From Actinoallomurus purpureus (GTDB lineage: Bacteria > Actinomycetota > Actinomycetes > Streptosporangiales > Streptosporangiaceae): DNA of 64,000 nucleotides. Positions 56,577-64,000 of the stretch are shown here, piece by piece. Within the stretch, counting starts at the first letter, position 1; every line of letters begins with the position of its first letter. Under the pieces are notes generated by a model. That model had not been told where the DNA came from, made no database searches, and saw nothing but the letters and a program-made list of their open reading frames with translations. The position numbers were made by a program, and so were the translations under genes. The DNA is taken from positions 186,001 to 250,000 of the forward strand of contig NZ_JAMXMY010000010.1 of NCBI RefSeq assembly GCF_024055795.1, read 5' to 3'.

Positions 56577-57233
56577 TCAGGGGATCAGGCCGAACTCACC
56601 GGCGTGCACGCCGGCCTGGAACCGCGACTCCGACCCCAGCAGCCGCATCAGCTCGGCCACACGACGGCGGTACGTCCGCAGCGAGAGCCCCAGCCGGCGG
56701 GCGGCGACCTCGTCGGTGAGCCCGTCGCCGAGCGCCCGCAGGATCCGCCTGCCCTCGGCATCCACCTGGGGCGGATCGCGGTGGAGGTAGGCCGTCAGCT
56801 CGGTCGCGGCCTCCCAGGTGGCCTCGAACAGGGCGTACACGCCGTTGATCAGCGTCGGCGACGTGGTGATGGTGAACTCACGGTCGCCGGGTGTCGCGGC
56901 TCCCGCCAGGATCATGACGCGCCGGTCGATGATGATCGTCTCGTTCGGCAGGCCCGTGGCGCAGATGCGGACTCGCGCGCCCATGCCCACCAACGTGAGC
57001 AGGTGATCACGCTGCTCCTCCTCGGCCGGCGCGGCGGGCGTGTACAGCTTGCGCACGACCAGACCGTCCTCGGCGAGCGCCGGGCGCATCCGCGGGCGGG
57101 TGTCGCGGTGCGACCAGGTGTCCAGGTCCGTGGCCGCGCAGATGAACTCCGACGTCACGCCGGTGAAAAGAGGGACGGTGCGGGCGGCGAGCTCGCGCTC
57201 TCCGTGGACCGTGATGACCTGTTCGCTCGTCAC
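56577..57233 (-). CDS. LuxR-type HTH regulator with TrmB-like sensor part
   Basis: 218 residues. The N-terminal part (VITVHGERELAARTVPLFTGVTSEFICAATDLDTWS, GMGARVRICATGLPNETIIIDRRVMILAGA) resembles the effector half of TrmB/LuxR actinomycete regulators. The C-terminal LGDGLTDEVAARRLGLSLRTYRRRVAELMRLLGSESRFQAGVHA is a LuxR-type helix-turn-helix. GTG 57233. Divergent from the aldo/keto reductase, with a dyad between them. Confidence 0.87.
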   Translation of the reverse strand: MTSEQVITVHGERELAARTVPLFTGVTSEFICAATDLDTWSHRDTRPRMRPALAEDGLVVRKLYTPAAPAEEEQRDHLLTLVGMGARVRICATGLPNETIIIDRRVMILAGAATPGDREFTITTSPTLINGVYALFEATWEAATELTAYLHRDPPQVDAEGRRILRALGDGLTDEVAARRLGLSLRTYRRRVAELMRLLGSESRFQAGVHAGEFGLIP

Positions 57234-57270
57234 CCGACCAAGTCTGGTCGACCCGGTCTGGCGGAGCAAT

Positions 57271-57286
57271 GGCAGGTTGCTGCCAG
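57271..57286. promoter_or_regulatory. Dyad in the LuxR/AKR divergent promoter
   Basis: TGGCAG-GTTG-CTGCCA in the 92-bp gap, a likely operator for the LuxR-type regulator. Confidence 0.55.
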
Positions 57287-57325
57287 GCGTTGGTACCGCC
57301 GCCGCGCGGGGGGCAGGCTCGAGGC

Positions 57326-58201
57326 ATGACGACGAACACGACGGCCGCCGCGAGCGGCGACTTCCTTCTCGGTGGAGATCTGCGGGTGAACCGGCTCGGC
57401 TTCGGCGCGATGCGGCTGCCCGTGGGCACCTTCGACGGGCCGACGCGCGACCCGGAGACCGGCATCGCGGTGCTGCGCCGCGCCGTGGAACTGGGCGTGA
57501 ACCATATCGACACCGCGGGCTTCTACGGGCGGGGCGACGTGCACGCCCACGAACTGATCCGCGAGGCGCTGTCCCCGTACGCCGACGACCTGGTCATCGC
57601 GACGAAGGTCGGGCCCCTCCGGGGACCGGACGGCATCCCCAGCGGCCAGGCGACACCCGATCAGCTGCGGGGGCTGGTCGAGGAGGACCTGCGACGACTC
57701 GGTCTCGACCGCCTGGACCTGGTCTACCTGCGGGTCGGCGGCATGTCCGTGCCCGGCGGCGAGTCGATCGGCGAGCGGTTCGAGGTCCTGGCCGGGCTGC
57801 GCGAGGAGGGGCTGATCCGCCACCTCGGCGTCAGCAACGTCGACGCCGAGCAGTTCGCCGAGGCACGCTCCATCGCCCCGGTCACGGCGGTGCAGAACCA
57901 CTTCCACGTCCAGTACGGGGACGACGGCGGGCTGCTCGCCCCGTGCGAGGACCTCGGTGTCGCGTACGTCCCGTTCTTCCCGCTCGGTGGCGGGAACCGG
58001 CCGCTCGACCGGGATCGCCTGGCGAAGGTCGGCGCCCGCCACGGGGCCACGCCCGAACAGGTGGCGCTGGCCTGGCTGCTGGCGGCCTCTCCCGTCATGC
58101 TCGCCATCCCGGGCACCGGCTCACTGGATCACCTGGAGGAGAACATCGCGGCCGCCGGCGTGCACCTCACCGAGGAGGACCTCGCCGAGCTGACCACGTG
58201 A
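57326..58201 (+). CDS. Aldo/keto reductase
   Basis: 291-residue AKR barrel: RLGFGAMRLPVG, VNHIDTAGFYGRGDVHAHELIREAL (Asp and Tyr of the catalytic tetrad), LVIATKVGP (Lys), LDLVYLRVGG (His position replaced by Arg), YVPFFPLGGG and the C-terminal AIPGTGSLDHLEENI cofactor segment. NADPH-dependent carbonyl reductase; the His-to-Arg change in the tetrad is unusual but seen in other subgroups. ATG 57326. Confidence 0.9.
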   Translation: MTTNTTAAASGDFLLGGDLRVNRLGFGAMRLPVGTFDGPTRDPETGIAVLRRAVELGVNHIDTAGFYGRGDVHAHELIREALSPYADDLVIATKVGPLRGPDGIPSGQATPDQLRGLVEEDLRRLGLDRLDLVYLRVGGMSVPGGESIGERFEVLAGLREEGLIRHLGVSNVDAEQFAEARSIAPVTAVQNHFHVQYGDDGGLLAPCEDLGVAYVPFFPLGGGNRPLDRDRLAKVGARHGATPEQVALAWLLAASPVMLAIPGTGSLDHLEENIAAAGVHLTEEDLAELTT

Positions 58202-58287
58202 ACTGCGTACCAAGGGATGTTTCACAAGTCTGTTTGGCGACTGATCATCGGATCATTCCGGTGAAATAGCGCGTATTGCCGCGATCG

Positions 58288-58308
58288 ATGGCGATAGTTC
58301 ATCGCCAT
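58288..58308. promoter_or_regulatory. Inverted repeat upstream of XRE/TPR regulator
   Basis: ATGGCGAT and ATCGCCAT arms separated by 5 nt, about 70 nt before the regulator start; candidate autoregulatory operator. Confidence 0.5.
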
Positions 58309-58374
58309 ATCTACAAACAGCACCGCCCTGCACCGTAGCCTGAGGTTGTCGAAGCTTCAGGAGGTGCAGGGCCT

Positions 58375-59577
58375 GTGCCTGACGTTAACGCGACTCGCGA
58401 CGCCCATGAAGGAATAGGGCGCCGAATTGCCCGGAAACGACGCGCCCGCGGCCTGACACAGCAGGGCCTCGCCGCTCGCGCCTATGTGAGCCGCAGCCTC
58501 ATCCAGCAGGTAGAGACCGGCCGCAAGCCGGCAACCCCCTCACTCGTCGCCGCCGTCGCGTCCGCCCTACACGCCGACCCTTCGGAGATCTACGGGCAGC
58601 CGTACGGCAACGTCGCCGGGCGCGCCGATCGCATCCACGACTCCATTGACGAGATGCGCCGCGCGCTCGCTTGCGCCGACGTGCCTCCGGACCTCGATGT
58701 TCCCCCGCGGTCGCTCACGAAGCTCGCCGCCGAGGTCGCAAAGGTCCGTCGATTGGCGCAAGACGCGCAGCACTTGCAGGTCGGCGACCGCATCTCGGCT
58801 CTGCTCACCGAGTTGTCCATTCACGTCAACGAAACCGGCGACCCACGGGCGTGGACGCTGCTCAACAACACCCAGGCGATAGCTGTCTCGCTCGCGCGCC
58901 GTCTGGGCTACAACGACCTCGCCAACTTCGGCCTCGACCGCGCTGCCGCTGCGGCGGCCCGGTCCGATGATGCCAATCTCCCCCGACTCGCCCAGCTCTC
59001 CCGAGCGCTGCTGCTGATGACGATCGGCGCCTGGGACTCTGGGATGAGGCTCGTACAGCGCGCGGGCGACGGAATGGACTTGGACAGCGCCGAGTCCCGT
59101 GCGGTGTACGGAGCGCTTCAGCTGCGCGCGGCGGTCCTGTCCGCCCGTGCCGGGACGGCTGGCGATGCCTGGGAGTATTACGGGCTCGCGACCGAGGCCG
59201 CCCGGCAGTTGCCCGAGCGGGCGCCGGATTTCTATGGGCTGCAGTTCCATCCGCTGAACGTCGAAATTCACGGGGTGGCTGTCGCGGTAGAGCTCACCGA
59301 CTTCGACGAGGCGATCCGGCGGGATTCTCGTCTGTCGCTGCCGTCCTCGGTCTCGGCGGAGCGGCGGGCTCATCATGAGATCGATGTGGGCCGTGCGCTG
59401 GTGTCGACCGGTCAGTGGGACCAGGCGCTCCGTCGACTGCTCAATGCTGAAACGATCGCTCCACAGATGACGCGATATCACCCGATGGCGCGGGAGTCAG
59501 TGGTCCGGCTGATTGATCATCATCGCACGCTCCCTGAGGCTCTCCGGCTGCTCCAGGACCGCATGAGCTTGGCCTGA
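58375..59577 (+). CDS. XRE-family regulator with TPR-like C-terminal domain
   Basis: 400 residues. N-terminal helix-turn-helix GRRIARKRRARGLTQQGLAARAYVSRSLIQQVETG, then about 320 residues of helical repeats with no catalytic motif, the usual layout of actinomycete XRE/TPR pleiotropic regulators. GTG 58375; CAGGAGG lies somewhat far upstream (about 12 nt). Two small genes follow, which often travel with this regulator type. Confidence 0.88.
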   Translation: MPDVNATRDAHEGIGRRIARKRRARGLTQQGLAARAYVSRSLIQQVETGRKPATPSLVAAVASALHADPSEIYGQPYGNVAGRADRIHDSIDEMRRALACADVPPDLDVPPRSLTKLAAEVAKVRRLAQDAQHLQVGDRISALLTELSIHVNETGDPRAWTLLNNTQAIAVSLARRLGYNDLANFGLDRAAAAAARSDDANLPRLAQLSRALLLMTIGAWDSGMRLVQRAGDGMDLDSAESRAVYGALQLRAAVLSARAGTAGDAWEYYGLATEAARQLPERAPDFYGLQFHPLNVEIHGVAVAVELTDFDEAIRRDSRLSLPSSVSAERRAHHEIDVGRALVSTGQWDQALRRLLNAETIAPQMTRYHPMARESVVRLIDHHRTLPEALRLLQDRMSLA

Positions 59578-59716
59578 CGCGCGTCGTCAAGGATTTTCGT
59601 GCACACAAGTCGTGTGCATTGTCACCCTCCCGATTGCCTAGCGTGAGTTGTCGGTTACCAATGCGCCAGAGTCTCTCTGGTGCGCAGACGGACACGCGGA
59701 CGCTGGGAGGCGCCAG

Positions 59717-60034
59717 GTGCATGTACGAACCACCCCACTGCCGCCGGTCGACATCGTTAAGGCGGCGGCTGTACGGCTCGCCCCGCTGCTGATGCGGGCC
59801 GGCCTGAACGTCACGGTCAACTCGGCCGGCGTGGTCGAGGCCCGGAATCCCTGCGACGTGCGGATGCGGCAGCCACTTGTGCTCCGCGAGCACCAGTCCG
59901 CGCTTTGGTGGCACTGGCAGTGGTCCGGTCCGACCCGCGACGCGTCCCCCGAGTACGAGCCCATGGTCCCCGTGGACGACGTCGAGGAGGCGGCCCGCCG
60001 CATCATCAACGTCCTCACGGTCGCAGGGTCATGA
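59717..60034 (+). CDS. Hypothetical protein, 105 aa, partner of XRE regulator
   Basis: GGGAGG with 6-nt spacing supports the GTG at 59717. The product starts VHVRTTPLPPVDIVKAAAVR and carries a Trp-rich strand LWWHWQWSGPTRDASPEYEP, then an acidic helix. This small protein type is common behind XRE/TPR regulators in actinomycetes; its role is unknown to me. Its stop overlaps the next start (ATGA). Confidence 0.65.
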   Translation: MHVRTTPLPPVDIVKAAAVRLAPLLMRAGLNVTVNSAGVVEARNPCDVRMRQPLVLREHQSALWWHWQWSGPTRDASPEYEPMVPVDDVEEAARRIINVLTVAGS

Positions 60035-60192
60035 GCTACGAGAGCAAGCTCGCCGAGTTCCGGAAGGCGCTCGAACTGCCGACCGTGTGGGTCAGCGGGA
60101 CGGGGAGTATGACCTCGACCGGTTGCGGTTGCTCTCGAGCAGTACGTCGGGGAGTCGCGGCAAATGTTCACCGAGCCGTTCGGACCGATCTA
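60031..60192 (+). pseudogene. Frameshifted small gene after the XRE partner
   Basis: ATG 60031 overlaps the previous stop and starts MSYESKLAEFRKALELPTVW. The following sense continues in other frames: YDLDRLRLLS near 60110-60140, then EQYVGESRQMFTEPFGPI with a stop at about 60192. At least two small indels break what looks like an originally 55-60-residue partner protein. Confidence 0.55.
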
Positions 60193-60739
60193 GACGATTG
60201 ATTCCAAGGCGTCCGCGGTGATCGTCGGTGCGCTCGCTCTACGGCACACCCGGCTGTGAACCGGCGTCGCGGCATCCTTTGCGGAAACCCTGCATTCCGG
60301 GCGAATTGCACGAGGGAGGCGCGGGTGTCTTCTCTGATGTTTCTACTGAGGCAAGATATTTATCGCCTCAGTAGAAGCGCCGGAACGAGAGGGCCGAGGC
60401 GCGGCCGTGGTGGACCGCGCCGGATCCCATCGGTGCACAAAGTACCGCCTACCGACACCGAGAATCCCTTGGAATCAATCTTCTAGAGAGCCGGGTGCGC
60501 CGCCAGTGTCCGGCCGGGGAGAGAGCCGACCGTAGCGGCGCGCCCACCCGGCCCGCGTGGCTGCCCACCCCTGAGGCGGCCGTGCGGGACAGATGGACCG
60601 GTGGGGCGAGCGCGGGGTTTCGGTGGCCCGCGTTCCCCCGGCGGCCCCGCCCCGGCCCGACGGCCGGGGCACGGCCGCCGGAGGAAGTAGACCGACCACC
60701 GCGATTTCAAGCGGCAGCGAATAGAAGGAGAAAACCTAT
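60193..60739. other. Gene-free stretch with large hairpin
   Basis: 547 bp without a supported gene. Contains the perfect hairpin at 60341-60376 and a local AT-rich patch. AAGGAG followed by an ATG at 60738 lies at its right end but leads into a frame unrelated to the methyltransferase fragment. Confidence 0.5.
60341..60376. repeat. Perfect 12-bp inverted repeat with AT-rich loop
   Basis: TTCTACTGAGGC and GCCTCAGTAGAA arms around the 12-nt loop AAGATATTTATC. Base composition is clearly lower in GC than the surroundings. Could be a terminator, operator or remnant of an insertion. Confidence 0.6.
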
Positions 60740-61354
60740 GGGCAGGCACGGTACGGGGTCATCGCCATCGCGGCAGTGCATGCCGTTCCCTATCAGTGGG
60801 TGGTGCAGACCAAGCCGGGCGGGGTGATCCTCATCCCGTGGGGCAACGCCTACGACAACGGTGCGCTGGCCCGCCTGACGGTCGACGGCCACGGCGCGGC
60901 GTACGGTCCGTTCGTCGACAACACGGTGGCGTTCATGTGGTTGCGCGCACAGCGTGCGCCACGACCTGCGGTGCCGGCGGATCTGGCGGGTGCGGCCGAG
61001 TCGGCCACGACCCTGCACCCGGACGCGGTCGCCTTCGACGACTACGACGCCACGTTCGCGGTCGGCCTGCGGGTGCCCGATGTGACCACGAAGTTCCAAG
61101 ACGCCGACGGCGGCGACGACGACTTCGCCTTCTGGGCGTTCTCCGGGCCGTCCTGGGCCCGCGTCGACGTCACCGACGGTGCCGTCACGCACCGGGTGCG
61201 TCAGCAGGGTCCGCGCTCGCTGTGGACCGAGATCGAGGCCGCGTACCAGTGGTGGGACAAGGTCGGACATCCGGAGACCGGCCGCTTCGGGCTCGCCGTC
61301 ACCTCCGACCGCCAGTACGTGTACCTCGACTCACCCGACAATCCCGTCGCCTGA
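60740..61354 (+). pseudogene. PCMT-like methyltransferase, C-terminal half only
   Basis: The frame reads RYGVIAIAAVHAVPYQWVVQ, TKPGGVILIPWGNAYDNGAL, VDNTVAFMWLRAQR, FAVGLRVPDVTTKF and GPRSLWTEIEAAYQWWDKVG, matching the C-terminal half of actinomycete protein-isoaspartate-type methyltransferases, including those paired with ATP-grasp peptide maturases. The SAM-binding N-terminal half is missing. The first in-frame start is a GTG at 60776, and homology begins before it. No ATP-grasp or precursor gene is nearby. Broken gene or relic. Confidence 0.65.
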
Positions 61355-61612
61355 TCCCGGACAGCACGAGGCGGCAACGGCGGTTCGACGCGCGCGACCT
61401 CGTGGCGGGACACGGTCCGACAGGCGACGCGGTCGCACCTCGCCATGGGCGGATTTTGACATCGTCGCAGCTGAGCGGATTATTTACTTTTCATACTCGG
61501 TTAATGTGGTAGGCGCCATCGCTCGACTGTGGCGCCGAGGGGCGTCGCTCCGATGCATCGCCGTGTCCGTGCCGGTGCGGCCCCGTCGCCGGCGCGTTCA
61601 AAGGAGGACTCC

Positions 61613-62503
61613 ATGCCGTTTCCCCTGCCGTCGTACGAGCGGTCCCGCGTCGTCGTGGCCCCTCCTCAGCAGGGCGCCGGTTACTGGGCGGGCGCGCCCA
61701 GTGCCTGTGTCGTGGACGGCGAGATCTACCTGGCGTACCGCCTGCGCCGCCCCATCGGGCAGGGGCGGGGATACGCCGTCGTGGTCGCGCACGCGGTCGA
61801 CGGCGAGCGGCTGGAGACCCTCGCGGTCATCGACAGCGACCGGATGGCGGCCGAGTCCCTTGAGCGCCCCGCGCTGGTCGTGACCCCCGACGGGACGTGG
61901 CGGCTGTACGTCAGCTGCGCCACGCCGGGGACCAAGCACTGGCGGGTCGAGGTGCTGGAGGCGGCCGATCCGCGCTCTTTCGACCCGTCGACGGCCGAGG
62001 TGGTCCTCCCCGGCAGCGACCTGATCGGGGTGAAGGACCCGGTGATCCTCCGTCAGGGCGACAAGTGGCACCTGTGGGCGTCCTGCCACCCGCTCGCCGA
62101 CCCGGAGGAGGCCGACCAGATGGTGACCGACTACGCGACCAGCGCCGACGGTCTGGAGTGGACCTGGCACGGCACGGTGCTGACGGGCCGTCCTGGGCGG
62201 TGGGACTCCCGCGGCGTACGGATCTCGTCCGTGGTCACGGACGGCGGGGAGACCGTCGCCTACTACGACGGCCGGGCCAGCGCCGCGGAGAACTACGAGG
62301 AGCGCACCGGGATCGCGACCGGCGACGGGTTCGGCCTGCTGGAGCAGCAGGGCACCGGCCCGGCGGCGGTCTCGCCGTACGCCGGCGGGGGCCTGCGCTA
62401 CCTGACCGCCGTCCCCCTCGGGGACGCGGGGTGGCGGCTCTACTACGAGGCGACGCGTCCGGACGGTGCGCACGAGCTGCGCACCGAGTTCATCGCGGCT
62501 TGA
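61613..62503 (+). CDS. Five-bladed propeller glycosidase-like protein
   Basis: 296 residues with a GH43/GH32-clan pattern: GAPSACVVDGEIYLAYRLRRP, SLERPALVVTPDGTWRLYVSCAT, LIGVKDPVILRQGDKWHLWASCH, TDYATSADGLEWTWHG and a final WRLYYEATRPDGAHELRTE. Acidic residues in the VKDPV strand match the catalytic or pKa-modulating Asp position of GH43. No signal peptide, so it would be cytoplasmic. AAAGGAGG gives a strong start at ATG 61613. Its 3' end overlaps the convergent sulfotransferase by 14 bp. Confidence 0.75.
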   Translation: MPFPLPSYERSRVVVAPPQQGAGYWAGAPSACVVDGEIYLAYRLRRPIGQGRGYAVVVAHAVDGERLETLAVIDSDRMAAESLERPALVVTPDGTWRLYVSCATPGTKHWRVEVLEAADPRSFDPSTAEVVLPGSDLIGVKDPVILRQGDKWHLWASCHPLADPEEADQMVTDYATSADGLEWTWHGTVLTGRPGRWDSRGVRISSVVTDGGETVAYYDGRASAAENYEERTGIATGDGFGLLEQQGTGPAAVSPYAGGGLRYLTAVPLGDAGWRLYYEATRPDGAHELRTEFIAA

Positions 62504-63404
62504 GCCAGTCGCCGTAGTCCTCGCCCGTGACCTCTTGCAGCAGCCGGATGTCGTCGGCGAAGTAGGGGATCAGCCGCTGCCGGTCGTCCCAGGTCAGCGG
62601 CTGCCGGGGGCGCCGCTCGCGGTGCAGCGCGGCGAGCAGCGGGCCGCGGGCGAGACGGCGGACGGGCAGCGGCATGTTCGAGCCGATCCGGGCCCCCGCG
62701 CGCAGCACCTGCCGCAGGGCGCGGGTGCTCGGGGAGTCGGCCACGTGGTTGGTGACGTTCTCGCGGGGGATCGCGTCGATCATTCCGGTGCGCACGCCGA
62801 GGAACGCGCAGATCCGGTCGAGGGTCGCCGCGGGTTCCTCGTGGATGCGCCGGTACCTGACCACGAGCACCTGGTCGCGCGGGAACACCTTGTACAGGTG
62901 CTGGAGTTGTTCGCCGTACCGGCCCAGGTCGACGTACCGCCAGAACGCCGCCCAGCCCGCCGCGACCCGCTCGGGTTCGGCGGCGCACGCTTCGACGACG
63001 GTGCCGATCGGCTCCAGGCCGGCCGACCACAGGTGCGTCCAGTTGGAGTGGGCCCGTTCCACCGGGTCCCGGATCAGGGCGATCATCTTCACGTCGGGGA
63101 TCAGGGCGCGGATGCGGAGCTGGGCGTCCCGGTCGTGGAGGTAGAAAGGCGTGCTCTCCCCGCGCGGCGTCCCCTCGGGTGCGGCCGCGAACAGCGCCTC
63201 GTAGTCTTCGCGCCGCCAGATGTGCTCCCGGTAGGTCTGGGCGTCGCCGGGACCGCCGCGCGTGGGCGGAGGGCCGTCGCTGAGGAAGAACTTCGGCTCC
63301 TTGACCGGGGACATGAACAGGTCGGGGTGGCAGGCCAGTGCGGCGTGCAGTGCCGTGGTGCCCGCCTTGGGGGCACCGATCACCAGGAAGTTCGGAAGCG
63401 CCAT
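62490..63404 (-). CDS. PAPS-dependent sulfotransferase
   Basis: 304 residues. 5'-phosphosulfate loop FLVIGAPKAGTTALHAAL at the N terminus, 3'-phosphate motif MIALIRDPVERAHSNWTHLW, and the C-terminal LTWDDRQRLIPYFADDIRLLQEVTG typical of heparan/NDST-like bacterial sulfotransferases. Transfers sulfate from PAPS to a hydroxyl, probably on a glycan or secondary metabolite. Start ATG 63404 (MALPNFLVIG) with GGAGGA upstream rather than the ATG at 63449. Confidence 0.92.
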   Translation of the reverse strand: MALPNFLVIGAPKAGTTALHAALACHPDLFMSPVKEPKFFLSDGPPPTRGGPGDAQTYREHIWRREDYEALFAAAPEGTPRGESTPFYLHDRDAQLRIRALIPDVKMIALIRDPVERAHSNWTHLWSAGLEPIGTVVEACAAEPERVAAGWAAFWRYVDLGRYGEQLQHLYKVFPRDQVLVVRYRRIHEEPAATLDRICAFLGVRTGMIDAIPRENVTNHVADSPSTRALRQVLRAGARIGSNMPLPVRRLARGPLLAALHRERRPRQPLTWDDRQRLIPYFADDIRLLQEVTGEDYGDWLKPR

Positions 63405-63555
63405 CCAGTCCTCCCCATCAGGCGTCCACCGACGTTCTAATCGTTCCATACCTACCTAAAAAGCAGGGAAACACTTCTTATTGGCAGTGCCGGGATTCAG
63501 GAGGGAGCCACCGGCCCACGCCTTCGCCGAACGCGGTCGCCGGTCGGTCGGCCGG

Positions 63556-64000
63556 TCAGGTGTAGCTGTCGATGCCGAGTTTGACGGCCACGGCCACCCC
63601 GCACACGGCGACGAGGACGCGCAGCGCCTGGCCGGGGAGCCGGCGTACGAGCGAGGGCCCGATCCAGCCGCCGACGAGGAAGCCCGCGGCCAGCGGCAGG
63701 ACGGCGTCCCACCGTACCGGCCCGAACAGCGCGAACCCGGCGGCGGCGACGCCGTTGGCCAGCCCGGCGATGACGTTCTTCACGGCGTTGACGCGGACCA
63801 TCGGCAGGTCGATCATCGCGGAGAGCACGGCCAGCATGAGGATGCCGCCGGCCGCTCCGAAGTACCCCGTGTAGACGGCGACCGTGAAGAGCGCCACACG
63901 GAGGAGCCGGCTGTGTTCACCGTGGAAGCGTTCCGCGAGCCGGCCGGCCCTGGGTTGAAGGAGCAGGATCAGGGACGCGCCCGCGATCAGCCAGGGTGCG
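63556..64000 (-). CDS. TauE/SafE-family permease, 5' end beyond window
   Basis: The visible C-terminal 147 codons run from APWLIAGASLILLLQ (helix) through a short cytoplasmic loop, then YTGYFGAAGGILMLAVLSAM (the conserved second TauE repeat), VNAVKNVIAGLANGVAAAGF and helices to the stop at 63556. Family members export sulfite, sulfoacetate or related anions. Being next to a sulfotransferase may mean a sulfur-related context, but the genes are 150 bp apart on the same strand and this is only suggestive. Confidence 0.88.
   Translation of the reverse strand, partial: APWLIAGASLILLLQPRAGRLAERFHGEHSRLLRVALFTVAVYTGYFGAAGGILMLAVLSAMIDLPMVRVNAVKNVIAGLANGVAAAGFALFGPVRWDAVLPLAAGFLVGGWIGPSLVRRLPGQALRVLVAVCGVAVAVKLGIDSYT

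Noticed and set aside
60738..60827. ATG after AAGGAG at 60738
   Set aside because: The frame is not that of the methyltransferase homology and ends after about 29 codons of low-complexity sequence.

Overview
The window is high-GC actinobacterial chromosome around the replication origin. The core gene order (yidC-yidD-rnpA-rpmH on the minus strand, then dnaA-oriC-dnaN-gnd-recF-dciA-gyrB-gyrA-DUF3566-tRNA-Ile on the plus strand), the many GTG starts, and the SARP, DUF5919, BTAD and MmyB-type regulators point to a filamentous actinomycete. Streptosporangiales/Thermomonosporaceae is my best guess, from gene style only.

Region 1 (1-14.1 kb) is the conserved origin segment. Region 2 (14.1-24.1 kb) separates tRNA-Ile(GAT) from tRNA-Ala(TGC) and the DLW-39 gene, which usually lie close together. 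This stretch holds an integrase relic, palindromic repeats, two families of duplicated segments, small membrane-protein genes, an ABM monooxygenase/MerR pair, a secreted propeller, an alpha/beta hydrolase, an XdhC-like protein, a quinone oxidoreductase, a secreted HNH nuclease and a frameshifted GH25 lysozyme. Region 3 (24.1-29.8 kb) is accessory: a small beta-repeat protein, an SDR with a divergent MmyB-type regulator, an FMN reductase and several orphan or broken genes.

Region 4 (29.8-36.9 kb) is a tightly overlapping five-gene operon: SWIM protein, unknown, VWA, MoxR AAA+ ATPase and DUF5682. It is followed by a convergent glycosyltransferase/polysaccharide deacetylase pair. Region 5 (40.8-47.9 kb) is a lipid or polyketide-like tailoring island (acyl-AMP ligase, P450, ACP, SDR, GMC oxidoreductase, EF-hand protein). 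It sits between a response regulator that has lost its 3' end and a DUF4173-like membrane gene that has lost its 5' end, as if it had replaced the material between them.

Region 6 (49.2-52.7 kb) is the most unusual part. A 26-codon hydrophobic peptide gene with a very strong ribosome binding site is followed by a PaaK-like ANL ligase. A polytopic membrane protein with the YD and GLGD motifs of presenilin/signal-peptide-peptidase intramembrane aspartyl proteases comes next, and a convergent SARP regulator closes the locus. Three ATGTA repeats phased at exactly 11 bp lie upstream of the peptide. I do not recognise this as a described system; a peptide-signal or peptide natural-product pathway is the working inference.

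Region 7 (52.8-64 kb) holds a PadR/GyrI-like pair with a clear operator, DUF5919 and inositol-phosphatase genes, a LuxR-type regulator divergent from an aldo/keto reductase, an XRE/TPR regulator with two small partners (one frameshifted), the C-terminal half of a PCMT-like methyltransferase, a propeller glycosidase-like protein, a sulfotransferase and the 3' part of a TauE/SafE permease. Many genes carry a TAnnnT box 6-8 nt before the start codon, which suggests leaderless transcripts.
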